64,000 nucleotides of DNA, taken from assembly GCF_000312045.1 (NCBI RefSeq), contig NZ_HE978635.1:498674-562673 (forward strand), given 5' to 3'. The notes beneath the pieces were generated by a model, which was not told the DNA's origin, searched no databases, and saw nothing but the letters and a program-made list of their open reading frames with translations. The position numbers and the translations under genes were made by a program. The DNA is from Noviherbaspirillum massiliense JC206. GTDB lineage: Bacteria > Pseudomonadota > Gammaproteobacteria > Burkholderiales > Burkholderiaceae_D. Of the stretch, positions 35,001 to 42,548 are shown piece by piece. Position 1 is the first letter of the stretch. Every line of letters starts with the position of its first letter.

Positions 35001-35233
35001 ACCAGGATGAAGAGATCAGCAATTTCAGTTTCATCAAAGCCTTCGTCAATCTCGCCCGGGCCCTCAAGCTATCGGTGGTGGCGGAAGGCGTCGAGGGCGG
35101 TGAAACCCTGGAGTTCCTGAAGGAAGCGGCCTGCGACGAAGCGCAAGGCTATTTCCTGGCCCAGCCGTTGCCGATCGAGACGTTCGAAAGCTTCCTGTCA
35201 CGCGTGCCCGACACGGCAGGCAGTACGGCCTGA
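32036..35233 (+). CDS. Multi-PAS diguanylate cyclase/phosphodiesterase (GGDEF-EAL)
   Basis: About 1065 residues with no membrane segment, so probably a cytoplasmic sensor. Five PAS/PAC units run in tandem to residue ~620 (HPDDRERII, HPDDAQVI and DITERKQAE are typical words). The GGDEF domain has an intact RLGGDEF (~residue 708) and an upstream RPSD inhibitory site exactly five residues before GGDEF. The EAL domain has MEALIRW, ELTETALVED, IDDFGTGYSGLAYL and VAEGVE. Both c-di-GMP synthesis and breakdown look possible. The ATG at 32036 is preferred; an in-frame ATG at 32006 has no better ribosome site. The sensed ligand is unknown. Confidence 0.9.
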   Translation: MDTRRTPTHESASVRQALRELADSAQMLVWMTDANDNCLRLNESQPELFASGVQLNTSAWLEYVHPDDRERIIAVRDEARLQCKEYQLEYRIVRSDGSIRWMMGAAAPRVAPGGEFLGYNGTTHDVTDRHEALERLAKSEAGHRLLAENSSDLLSHHAPDGSFIYASPSFERVLGYTPSEMLGTNIYEHVHPDDAQVIQEEWRTQICSGSDSGLIEFRLRHKKGHYIWVGSKGRRLVDPTTGKIVGMVSISRDTTFEREAKEELRRREERFRSLTNLSSDWYWETDDDDRFVFISDGVQRLFGMSPLSILGKTRLELISDPDQSALLDCADKIARREPFKDVTYRFRMGNEGVDFHNLISGEPVFRDGVFIGYRGVGRNITKEKAIADELARLAAENKALIENSLDIMVLGDHEGRILRINEAARTILGYEPEELLGKRYRQFVARDELEKTRAIEERVRAGTNIVYDFESRWFHKDGRIVHLSWALRWSDDKKLLYATGRDISESYRTRIELKKSKDRLHAVLESIGDAFFAVDRDWRLTYANRKTMEFAGLADDVIGRTVWEALPQIVSPALCPHYRKAMNERRETFFEAYCEPARAWLEIRVYPNEDGLSVFFHDITERKQAEARLEQLATHDTLTGLPNRARLNERLQQMLDFTPRDESVAVMFIDLDRFKEVNDSLGHEAGDQLLCAIASRLKDGMRPSDIVARLGGDEFVVAAHCAEGPDSAARIAEKLLATLAEPVQVGGHEVFVGASIGISMFPQDGQTRELLFQNADTAMYRAKASGRKAYRFFEEEMSVKAKTRMTLEHSLRRALERREFELHYQPRVNLKTMEVVGMEALIRWNHPQLGRVPPLEFIPIAEESGLIEPIGKWVLEEACAQARRLMDKLDRNLCVSVNLSAHQLKCSELVQQVADALQQSGLPPHLLELELTETALVEDIDVSVGVLKKLRDLGILLAIDDFGTGYSGLAYLRRFPLTTLKLDRSFVNHQDEEISNFSFIKAFVNLARALKLSVVAEGVEGGETLEFLKEAACDEAQGYFLAQPLPIETFESFLSRVPDTAGSTA

Positions 35234-35689
35234 ATGGGGCGGCGCCCTGGGCACGGAAGCTTTCCGTCGCACCGGCTTCCTGAAGGCAGAGGTCGCATCT
35301 ACACCACCTTTTTCGATGCAGATCAGAAAGAGGTCCAGCACGCGCTCGCTCTCAATGGTGCCACTTGCAAGATACTGACGAGAAACCGGCTCATGCGGCA
35401 AATGCATGACGAGCGCCGGCAAAGCTTGCATGGGCACGCTGCCGGAATGGCGCAGCTGCCCGCTTGACGTTCAAACCGTCTCATCCCTACACTGGCCGTC
35501 CCGCAGCGGGAAGCCGCCTACTTGTCGACTGGCATGTCTGTGGTTCCGGGAAGAGAACGAGCCATAAGGAAGACGACGTGCAAATCGGCTTGCCGGCTGA
35601 GCGATCCTGCGAACTCTCTTGTCCGGGTCGCGGCCTTCGTTGACTGTGTTCCCAAGGTGCACCGCCACCGCAACCCCAGGAGGAAATCC
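35234..35689 (+). other. Intergenic region upstream of the enol-lactonase gene
   Basis: About 456 bases. Short open frames exist on both strands but none has a ribosome site or recognisable family. The last 20 bases carry the AGGAGG site of the next gene. No clear operator seen. Confidence 0.45.
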
Positions 35690-36481
35690 ATGCCAATCTT
35701 CGAAGGCGCCGACGTGCGCCTGCATTACGAAATCGACGGGCCGGAAGACAAGCCCTGGCTCGTTCTGTCCAATTCGCTCGGCACCACGCTCGACATGTGG
35801 ACGCCGCAGATGCCCGCGCTCGCGCAGCACTTTCACTTGCTGCGCTACGACACGCGCGGTCATGGTGCATCCTCCGTGCCGCCCGGGCCCTACAGCATCG
35901 ATCAGCTTGGCAGGGATGTCATCGCGCTGATGGATGGCCTCGGTATCGCGCGCGCCCATTTCTGCGGCCTGTCCATGGGAGGCATGACGGGGATCTGGCT
36001 TGGCATCCATCAGGCGGCACGCATCGATCGCCTGGCGCTATGCAATACTGCGGCCCGCATCGGCACGCCGGAAGTATGGAATGCGCGCATCGACAAGGTC
36101 AGGTCCGAAGGCATGGCTGCCATCGTTCCCGCGGTGCTCGAGCGCTGGTTCACGCCGGGCTTTGCGGCCCGCACTGCAGAGCAAGTGGAACAGGTACGGG
36201 CCATGCTGCTGACTACCGATCCTGCCGGGTATGCCGCCAACTGCGCAGTGGTGCGCGACATGGACCAACGCGATGCCCTCGGCGTGATCAAGGCGCCGGT
36301 CCTGGTCATCACCGGCACGCACGACACATCGACTCCGCCTGCGGAGGGCAAATGGATTGCGGACCGGGTGGCGGGCGCGCGCCATGCGGAACTGGATGCC
36401 GCCCATCTGTCGAACTGGGAACAGCCGGAGCAGTTCACGCGTACACTCTTGGATTTTCTTTCCGGAGCGGCAAGCGGATGA
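35690..36481 (+). CDS. pcaD: 3-oxoadipate enol-lactonase-like alpha/beta hydrolase
   Basis: A 263-residue alpha/beta hydrolase. The nucleophile elbow is CGLSMGG (Ser about 99), the acid is in TGTHDTSTPP (Asp about 211) and the histidine is in AAHLSNWEQPE (about 240). LLRYDTRGHGASSVPPGPY (about 52) and the overall length match PcaD, which hydrolyses 3-oxoadipate enol-lactone in the beta-ketoadipate pathway for protocatechuate and catechol. The ATG at 35690 has AGGAGG. No other pca gene is nearby; instead an ABC transporter operon follows. A related esterase with another lactone as substrate is possible. Confidence 0.78.
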   Translation: MPIFEGADVRLHYEIDGPEDKPWLVLSNSLGTTLDMWTPQMPALAQHFHLLRYDTRGHGASSVPPGPYSIDQLGRDVIALMDGLGIARAHFCGLSMGGMTGIWLGIHQAARIDRLALCNTAARIGTPEVWNARIDKVRSEGMAAIVPAVLERWFTPGFAARTAEQVEQVRAMLLTTDPAGYAANCAVVRDMDQRDALGVIKAPVLVITGTHDTSTPPAEGKWIADRVAGARHAELDAAHLSNWEQPEQFTRTLLDFLSGAASG

Positions 36482-36599
36482 ACGCGAACGCCATGCTCGA
36501 GGAAGTTCGGGTGCATGTAGCGGGCAAGGGCCATGAAGGTAGTCAGATAAGGTGCCAGCGCCGCATCCTTGACTAGAACAAGCTTGCAAGAGGAGAACC

Positions 36600-36635
36600 A
36601 TGCAGTATTTCGCGCCCGGGAGGACGCCATGCTAG
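36600..36635 (+). CDS. Possible 11-codon leader overlapping the livH start
   Basis: An ORF of 11 codons (MQYFAPGRTPC) with an excellent AGGAG site. It ends at TAG 36633-36635, four bases beyond the first base of the livH ATG at 36629. It may couple livH translation or be the remnant 5' end of a lost gene. No regulatory logic is evident. Confidence 0.3.
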   Translation: MQYFAPGRTPC

Positions 36636-37495
36636 GCAATTTCATCGGCGTTCTGTTCGACGGGATCGCTTATGGCAGCCTGCTGTTCCTGATCAGCGTC
36701 GGCCTCTCTGTCACAATGGGCCTCATGAATTTCATCAACCTGGCCCATGGTGCGTTCGCCATGTTCGGCGGTTATGTCTGCACGAGCCTGATGAGTCGCG
36801 CCGGAATGCCCTTCCTGCTGACGCTGCCGGCTGCGTTCGTCGCGGGCGCTGTTGCCGGGCTGGTGCTGGAGCGAACCCTGTATCGCCGGCTTTACCGCGC
36901 CAGCCACCTCGACCAGGTATTGTTCTCGATCGGCCTGGTGTTCGTGGCGATGGCGGGCGCAACCTACATCTGGGGACCGCAGCAGCAGCCAGTCATGCTG
37001 CCGGAATACCTGCGCGGCCGCGTCATGCTGCTGGGACAGGAAGTCGGGACATACCGGCTGTTCATGCTCGCCGTGGTGATGGCGATTACGCTCCTGCTCG
37101 GACATTTGCTGGAACGCACACGTTTCGGCGCGCAGCTGCGTGCGGCGGTCGACAACCGCGCTGCGGCCGCCGGCCTGGGCATCAACGTTGAGCGGGTATT
37201 CAGCCTGAGCTTCGCGCTCGGTTCCGGGCTGGCCGGGCTCGGTGGGGCGCTGGGCGTCGATGTGCTCGGCCTCGATCCGACGTTCGCCATCAAGTACATG
37301 GTGTATTTTCTGCTCGTGGTCGCAGTCGGTGGTGCCGGCACGATCCGCGGGCCGCTCTTTGCCGCGCTCATCCTCGGGGTGTTCGATGTCGCCGGCAAAT
37401 ACTATGTGCCAGATGCCGGCGCATTCGTGATCTATGCAATGATGGTCCTGCTGCTCTTGCTCTTCCCCGCCGGCATACTTGGAAGGCGTTCATGA
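36629..37495 (+). CDS. livH: Branched-chain amino acid-type ABC transporter permease (LivH)
   Basis: A 288-residue integral membrane permease with about eight helices. Family marks are GLMNFINLAHGAFAMFGGYV near residue 35, RAAVDNRAAAAGLGINVERV (the cytoplasmic coupling EAA-like loop) near 175, and GAGTIRGPLFAALILG near 235. GGGAGGA precedes the ATG at 36629. It overlaps livM by four bases (ATGA). With livM, livG and livF it forms a HAAT-family importer. Given the enol-lactonase gene upstream, aromatic or dicarboxylic acids are as likely as Leu/Ile/Val for substrate. Confidence 0.87.
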   Translation: MLGNFIGVLFDGIAYGSLLFLISVGLSVTMGLMNFINLAHGAFAMFGGYVCTSLMSRAGMPFLLTLPAAFVAGAVAGLVLERTLYRRLYRASHLDQVLFSIGLVFVAMAGATYIWGPQQQPVMLPEYLRGRVMLLGQEVGTYRLFMLAVVMAITLLLGHLLERTRFGAQLRAAVDNRAAAAGLGINVERVFSLSFALGSGLAGLGGALGVDVLGLDPTFAIKYMVYFLLVVAVGGAGTIRGPLFAALILGVFDVAGKYYVPDAGAFVIYAMMVLLLLLFPAGILGRRS

Positions 37496-38532
37496 ATCCG
37501 AAGGATATCTTCAGCCCCGGTGCTGGCATGCGGGCCGACACGCCTGCGGCCACGGAAACACTGCAGCTCCCCCATGACCGCTGGCGTCTGCCGGAAATCC
37601 TGTTCTGGCTGCTTCCCGTCGCCGCTTTTTTCCTGTTCCCGGAACACCTGATGGTCGGCAGCCAGGTCATGATCACCGGCCTGTTTGCCGTGTCGCTCGA
37701 CCTGATCCTCGGCTATGCAGGCATCGTGTCGCTCGGCCATGCCGCTTTCTTCGGCATCGGTGCCTACAGTGCCGGCTTGCTTGCCGCGCATGGCTGGGGC
37801 GAGCCCGTCAGTGGCTTGCTGGTTGGTGCTGCAATTGCCGGGCTTGCAGGTTTCCTTGCGGCCTTTCTTGTAGTGCGCGGCCAGGACCTGACGCGCCTGA
37901 TGGTCACGCTCGGACTTGGACTGATGATCTTCGAAGTCGCCAACAAGGCGGCCTCCATTACCGGCGGCATCGACGGCTTGTCGGGCGTGGCAATGGACAA
38001 GCTGTTCGGTTACTTCGAATTCGACCTATACGGAAAGACCGCTTATGTCTACAGCCTGCTTGTGCTATTCCTCGTCGTCGTCCTGTTGCGCCGCCTGGTC
38101 AATTCGCCGTTTGGCTTGAGCCTGGTCGGCATCCGCGAAGGCGCTCGCCGCATGCCGGCACTTGGAGCCGACGTGAACAAGCGGCTTGCCATCGTCTTTA
38201 CCATTGGTGCATCGATTGCCGGGCTGGCAGGGGCGCTTCTGGCCCAGACCACCCAATTCGTCGGTCTCGATACGCTCGGTTTTTCGCGTTCGGCGGAAGT
38301 ATTGATCATGCTGGTCCTTGGCGGCACCGGGCGACTGTACGGTGCGCTGGTCGGCGCGGCGGTATTCATGCTCGCCCAGGATTACATTGCCGGACTTAAC
38401 CCGGTGTACTGGCAGTTCTGGCTCGGTCTCCTGCTGATTGTCATCGTCTTGTTCGCACGCGGCGGCATCCTCGGCGGCGTGCAACGCCTGCACACCCTGC
38501 TGCTTGCGAGGGCAGGGGAGGCGAAGCGATGA
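37492..38532 (+). CDS. livM: Branched-chain amino acid-type ABC transporter permease (LivM)
   Basis: A 346-residue second permease of the importer. The core has GLFAVSLDLILGYAGIVSLGHAAFFGIGAYSAG near residue 60, the LivM hallmark, and GIREGARRMPALGADVNKRL near 210 as the coupling loop. GGTGRLYGALVGAAVF lies near 280. The N-terminal ~30 residues are hydrophilic and variable. Its start overlaps livH and its stop overlaps livG by four bases each, which indicates tight translational coupling. Confidence 0.87.
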   Translation: MNPKDIFSPGAGMRADTPAATETLQLPHDRWRLPEILFWLLPVAAFFLFPEHLMVGSQVMITGLFAVSLDLILGYAGIVSLGHAAFFGIGAYSAGLLAAHGWGEPVSGLLVGAAIAGLAGFLAAFLVVRGQDLTRLMVTLGLGLMIFEVANKAASITGGIDGLSGVAMDKLFGYFEFDLYGKTAYVYSLLVLFLVVVLLRRLVNSPFGLSLVGIREGARRMPALGADVNKRLAIVFTIGASIAGLAGALLAQTTQFVGLDTLGFSRSAEVLIMLVLGGTGRLYGALVGAAVFMLAQDYIAGLNPVYWQFWLGLLLIVIVLFARGGILGGVQRLHTLLLARAGEAKR

Positions 38533-39281
38533 ATGCCTTGCTGCGTACCGAAGGCCTGATGAAGCGTTGGGGCGGCTTTGCCGCAAACAGCGATATCAGC
38601 ATTTCTCTCGCGCCGGGCGCGCGGCATGCGCTGATCGGCCCGAACGGCGCCGGCAAGACCACTTTCATCAACCTGCTGACGGGCGTGCTTGCACCGACGT
38701 CCGGCAAGGTGTTTTTTAACGGCGAGGACATTACCGGCCTGCCGCAGCATGTGCGGGTCAAACGCGGCATGAGCCGCACCTTTCAGATCAACACCCTGTT
38801 TTCCGGCTTGACGGTGCTCGAGTCGGTGATCCTGGCCATCGTCGAGCGGGAAGGCATGCACAGGCTCTGGTACCGGACGGTTGCGCAACAGCATGCGGCT
38901 GCGGATGAAGCGATGTCCCTGCTTGCCATGCTCCGGCTGGAGCGGGAGCTGAATACCGTCGTTCGCAATCTGGCGTACGGCAAGCAGCGCCTGATCGAAA
39001 TTGCACTCGCGCTCGCCGGGCGGCCGAAGCTCCTGCTGCTCGATGAGCCGGCAGCCGGCATTCCATCTGCCGAAAGCGGCGAATTGTTCGAGACCATTGC
39101 ACGCTTGCCGCGCGAGGTCGGCATCCTGTTCATTGAGCATGACATGGACCTGGTATTCCGTTTTGCCGAGCGCATCACCGTGCTGGCAGGCGGCAGGGTG
39201 ATGGCGGAAGGCAGCCCCGACGACATCGCCGCCGATCCGCGGGTGAGGGAAGTCTACCTGGGAGAAAGCGCGCATGGCTGA
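38529..39281 (+). CDS. livG: ABC transporter ATP-binding protein (LivG)
   Basis: A 250-residue ABC ATPase. Walker A is GPNGAGKTT (~37), and Walker B is LLLLDEPAAGI (~165). The C-terminus has EHDMDLVFRFAERITVL, typical of LivG. The signature loop reads LAYGKQRLIEIA in place of LSGGQ, which is normal for this subfamily. RVKRGMSRTFQ near residue 75 is another LivG mark. It overlaps livM by four bases and livF by eight. It energises the importer from the cytoplasmic side. Confidence 0.88.
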   Translation: MNALLRTEGLMKRWGGFAANSDISISLAPGARHALIGPNGAGKTTFINLLTGVLAPTSGKVFFNGEDITGLPQHVRVKRGMSRTFQINTLFSGLTVLESVILAIVEREGMHRLWYRTVAQQHAAADEAMSLLAMLRLERELNTVVRNLAYGKQRLIEIALALAGRPKLLLLDEPAAGIPSAESGELFETIARLPREVGILFIEHDMDLVFRFAERITVLAGGRVMAEGSPDDIAADPRVREVYLGESAHG

Positions 39282-39975
39282 GCTGCTTGCATTGGACAGC
39301 GTCAGTGCCGGTTATGGCGACGCAGTCATACTTGAAGATATCTCCTTCAGCATGCAGGAAGGCGACAGCCTGGCGCTCCTCGGGCGCAACGGGGTCGGCA
39401 AGACCAGTCTGCTCGCAACGCTCATGGGATTCACGCGCCTGCACCGTGGCAGCATCCGCTGGCGCGGTGCCGAGATCGCCCGCATGCCGACCCACAGGCG
39501 GGTGCATGCCGGCCTTGGCTGGGTGCCGCAGGAGCGCTGGATTTATCCATCGCTTACTGTCGAGGAGCACTTGACGGCAGTGGCGCGTCCGGGTGAATGG
39601 ACCGTCCCCATGGTCTACCAGCTGTTTCCGCAGTTGCGGGAACGGCGCACCAACATGGGCAACCAGTTGTCGGGCGGCGAACAGCAAATGCTTGCCATTG
39701 CCCGCGCGCTGATGGTCAATCCCAGGCTGCTGCTATTGGATGAACCGATGGAGGGGCTGGCGCCGGTCATCGTGCAGGAACTGACGCGCGTGATCCGGTT
39801 GCTGGTGGCCGAGCGTGGCATGTCGGTGATCGTGGTGGAGCAGCATGCGCGGCTCGCGCTGGCGCTGACCCGGCGCGCGATCGTGCTCGACCGGGGACGC
39901 ATCGTGCATGCATCGGACAGCGCCAGCCTGCTGCAGGACGCGCAAGCGCTGAGCAGGCTCGTTGCGGTCGCTTGA
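39274..39975 (+). CDS. livF: ABC transporter ATP-binding protein (LivF)
   Basis: A 233-residue ABC ATPase, the second NBD of the importer. Walker A is GRNGVGKTS, the signature is LSGGEQQML, and Walker B is LLLLDEPMEGLAP. LGWVPQERWIYPSLTVEEHL is the LivF-type Q-loop region. Its start lies inside the 3' end of livG (8-base overlap). The operon ends here, without its periplasmic binding protein, which is encoded convergently just downstream. Confidence 0.88.
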   Translation: MAELLALDSVSAGYGDAVILEDISFSMQEGDSLALLGRNGVGKTSLLATLMGFTRLHRGSIRWRGAEIARMPTHRRVHAGLGWVPQERWIYPSLTVEEHLTAVARPGEWTVPMVYQLFPQLRERRTNMGNQLSGGEQQMLAIARALMVNPRLLLLDEPMEGLAPVIVQELTRVIRLLVAERGMSVIVVEQHARLALALTRRAIVLDRGRIVHASDSASLLQDAQALSRLVAVA

Positions 39976-40003
39976 ACGCCGTGTCTGCGGCGAAGGGCTG
40001 AAA

Positions 40004-40017
40004 GCGGGATTGCCCGC
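40004..40017. terminator. Small bidirectional hairpin between livF and the binding-protein gene
   Basis: GCGGG-attg-CCCGC lies in the 47-base gap between two convergent stops. The stem is only five bases, so this is a weak candidate for shared termination. Confidence 0.3.
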
Positions 40018-40022
40018 CTGTC

Positions 40023-41195
40023 CTATTTCCCCGGGTCTTTCACGTTGGCGAACTTGTCGAATTCCACGTTGTACAGCTCGCGTCCGACTTTCTCCACCTT
40101 GCGCACGTACACCGTCTGCACGATGTCGCGGGTAACCGGGTCGATCGTGATCGGGCCGCGCGGGCTGATGAGCTTCAGTCCCTTCAGCACGGCCATCGCC
40201 TTGTCGCCGTCGATTTTTCCATCGAGCTGGCGCGCCACCTGATAGATGGCAGCCATGCCGTCATAGGCGGCAACCGCCATGAAGTTCGGGCGGCCCGCTT
40301 CCGGATTGGCGGCCGCATAGGTTTTCAGGAATGCCTTGTTCTCCGGCGAATCGTGGGCGGCCGAATAGTGGGACGTGGTGATCGCGCCGAGCGCGGGGTC
40401 GCCCATCGCATTCAATACATGGTCGTCGGTCAGGTCGCCGGTGCCGATCACCCTGATGCCGGCTTCGGCGAGACCCCGTTCCCGGTAAGCCTTCATGAAG
40501 CCGATGCTCTGTTCGCCCGCCGGCACGAATACGAACACCGCATCCGGCTTCGCATCCCGGATGCGCTGGATGTAGGGCGCGAATTCGGGATTGCGCAGCG
40601 GCACGCGGATCGATTCGACCAGCTGCCCGCCGCCGGCAGTAAAGCTGGACTTGAACGCGGCTTCGGCATCGATGCCCGGGCCGTAATCCGCGACCAGGCT
40701 CACCACTTTCTTCATGCCGTTTTTCGCCGCCCAGCTGCCCATCGGCTGGGATGTCTGCGGCAGCGTCATCGAAACGCGTGCGATGTAGTTCGACTTGGCC
40801 GTGATTACCGAGGTCGCCGCATTCATGATGATCATCGGTTTTTTCGCCTGCTCGGCAATCGGTGCCGCGGCCAGCGCTTCCGGCGTGAGGCCGAAGCCAG
40901 CCAGGAAGTCCACCTTGTCACGCACCACCAGTTCCTGCGCGAGCCGCTTGGCGACTTCCGGCGCCGGCCCGGTGGTATCCCGGGCGATGATCACGATCTT
41001 CTTGCCTGCAACGATGTCGCCGTGCTGCTGCATGTACGTTCTGATTCCGGCCTGCATCTGCCTGCCGTAATCGGCGAAGGGGCCGGAGAAAGAGGCGATG
41101 AGGCCGACCTTGATGACATCCTGGGCATGCGCCGCAGGTACAAGGCCGAGCGGGCTGCACAGGGCAAGAACGGCCAGCATCTTCTTGAAATGCAT
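40023..41195 (-). CDS. ABC transporter substrate-binding protein (LivK type)
   Basis: A 390-residue periplasmic binding protein of the type I (Leu/Ile/Val-like) fold. The signal peptide ends at AAHA before QDVIKVGLIASFSGPFADYG, the typical mature start of this family. GKKIVIIARDTTG and PDAVFVFVPAGEQSIGF are also characteristic. AGGAGA precedes the ATG. It is convergent with the livHMGF operon but almost certainly supplies its substrate. Homologues of this subgroup are often annotated for aromatic acids (benzoate/coumarate type), which would match the pcaD-like gene; that link is inference. Confidence 0.85.
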   Translation of the reverse strand: MHFKKMLAVLALCSPLGLVPAAHAQDVIKVGLIASFSGPFADYGRQMQAGIRTYMQQHGDIVAGKKIVIIARDTTGPAPEVAKRLAQELVVRDKVDFLAGFGLTPEALAAAPIAEQAKKPMIIMNAATSVITAKSNYIARVSMTLPQTSQPMGSWAAKNGMKKVVSLVADYGPGIDAEAAFKSSFTAGGGQLVESIRVPLRNPEFAPYIQRIRDAKPDAVFVFVPAGEQSIGFMKAYRERGLAEAGIRVIGTGDLTDDHVLNAMGDPALGAITTSHYSAAHDSPENKAFLKTYAAANPEAGRPNFMAVAAYDGMAAIYQVARQLDGKIDGDKAMAVLKGLKLISPRGPITIDPVTRDIVQTVYVRKVEKVGRELYNVEFDKFANVKDPGK

Positions 41196-41272
41196 GAGGG
41201 TCTCCTGGGGGAATCGTGATGATCGGGAAGGGCGGAGATGATAACGGATTGCCCTCGGGCGGCGCTACCCGT

Positions 41273-41635
41273 TCAGATCGGGTCCGGCGCCCACCGGCAA
41301 TCCGTGCCTTCTATCCGGTAGCTGCTGATCAGGTTGTTCTCGTTGACGTCCCAGTACACCGTGCAATCCTCATTCTTCATCCGGTACACGAAGATCCTGT
41401 GTCCGCCGTCCTTCGCGAGGATCCTGGCAGGTTCGCCGTTATGCCATCTCCATTGGTTGATCGGCGCCCCGACCCAGGACGCAATGTCGCTTTCGAAGGA
41501 ATGCCGGGATACACAGCCCGCCACGAGGAAAGGCCACAATGCAAGGATCGCCGCGCGCCCCAGCACAGCTCTTGCGCTGTCACCGAGCCGGGAAAAGTTT
41601 TTCGTCACGGTCATCAAAAAATCGAGTGATCGCAT
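41273..41635 (-). CDS. Small lipoprotein, hypothetical
   Basis: A 120-residue protein with a lipobox LVAGC at about residues 37-41. The ~36-residue leader is long, so the true start may be the Met at residue 8 (41614). The mature part has a WVGAPINQWRWHNGEPARI segment and ends in CRWAPDPI, with two later cysteines. This resembles small outer-membrane lipoproteins of unknown role found next to GNAT genes. It follows the GNAT gene on the same strand by 12 bases, so the two may share a transcript. Confidence 0.6.
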   Translation of the reverse strand: MRSLDFLMTVTKNFSRLGDSARAVLGRAAILALWPFLVAGCVSRHSFESDIASWVGAPINQWRWHNGEPARILAKDGGHRIFVYRMKNEDCTVYWDVNENNLISSYRIEGTDCRWAPDPI

Positions 41636-41647
41636 ATCTGCAGGTAC

Positions 41648-42121
41648 TTACACGGCAAAGGAGCCTGTTTCAGTGAGTTCAGTGAGGGTTTTCATGAAAT
41701 ATTTGGGAGACTCTTCATAACCCTGGCGTGCATAAAACCGGTGCGCACCGGTACGCCTGGAATGACAGTGCAATTCGATACGGTCGCAATGCCGCGCCCT
41801 GGCTTCCGATTCCGCCCGCCGTTCCAGTTGCGCGCCGATGCCGCGTCCCCGCGCAGTTTCAGACACGCAGAAATAACTGATGCGGCAAAAGTCGCCGGGC
41901 AGGGCCAGTTGCGGAATGAAATGCAGGGAAATCAATCCGAGTATCCGTTCCCCTTCTGTCGCCACCAGCAGGAGCGCATCGGGATGCGCCGCCTGTTGCG
42001 CGATCTTCTGCGCAATGAAGGCTTCCGTGCCGGGATAGCCGAGCTCGGCCAGCAGTTGCGCAAGCGCGCCTGCATCCGACGCCGTGGCTGGTCTGATCCG
42101 GGTACCTGAGTCCGTTTTCAT
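41648..42121 (-). CDS. GNAT family N-acetyltransferase
   Basis: A 157-residue Gcn5-related acetyltransferase. The N-terminus IRPATASDAGALAQLLAELGYPG is typical. Motif A with the acetyl-CoA P-loop is ETARGRGIGAQL (~residue 92), and the C-terminal HRFYARQGYEE (~130) is motif B. The acceptor is unknown; a free amino acid, aminoglycoside or peptide N-terminus are all possible. It precedes the small lipoprotein gene on the minus strand. The 427-base gap upstream separates it from the divergent aldehyde dehydrogenase. Confidence 0.82.
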   Translation of the reverse strand: MKTDSGTRIRPATASDAGALAQLLAELGYPGTEAFIAQKIAQQAAHPDALLLVATEGERILGLISLHFIPQLALPGDFCRISYFCVSETARGRGIGAQLERRAESEARARHCDRIELHCHSRRTGAHRFYARQGYEESPKYFMKTLTELTETGSFAV

Positions 42122-42548
42122 GAGCGATAAGACTTATTCTGTCGTGGAAAATTTTCGCATGTCTTGCCGACTTCCGAGTATGGCATGAAGGCGGGCCGCT
42201 CCGGGTGGCTTTGGTCAGAAGCCATCGCCGCATATTCCACCCGGAAAGATTTAACTTTTGGCCGCGGCTTTGCCCCCGATTCCCGAGCCCGGCGCCGGCT
42301 TGGGCAATTTGCGCAAGCTTTCTGCACCCGATGCTGGACATTTGTCCAAATGCTCCTTACCATTGGTTTCGCAACATAAGACATGGTCATTGCCGCGCCG
42401 GCGCTCGCCGGGCAAAAGCGGCATTGACAGCAACGGCAGAGACCCAGTACAAGGGTCGGCCCGGGCAGCAGAGTGCAAGCGGCGGAGGAGATGAGTCGGG
42501 CGCATTCGGCTTTGTTTGATCGATGCTGGCTTCTTTGAGGGGTAAAAA
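42122..42548 (+). other. Divergent intergenic region before the aldehyde dehydrogenase operon
   Basis: About 427 bases without a supported gene. It contains the palindrome TGGACA-TT-TGTCCA at 42335-42348, listed separately. GAGGGG lies just before the next gene's ATG. Confidence 0.5.
42335..42348. promoter_or_regulatory. Palindrome TGGACA-TT-TGTCCA, possible operator
   Basis: Perfect six-base arms around TT, about 200 bases before the aldehyde dehydrogenase ATG. The size and symmetry fit a TetR-family site, and a TetR gene lies beyond the operon (46351). No second copy was found near that gene. Confidence 0.35.

Noticed and set aside
33485-35002. 505-codon frame antisense to the GGDEF-EAL gene
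   Set aside because: Shadow of a gene with intact catalytic motifs; no ribosome site.
35198-35437. Minus-strand frame of 79 codons in the gap before pcaD
   Set aside because: No start signal and no recognisable sequence; probably non-coding.
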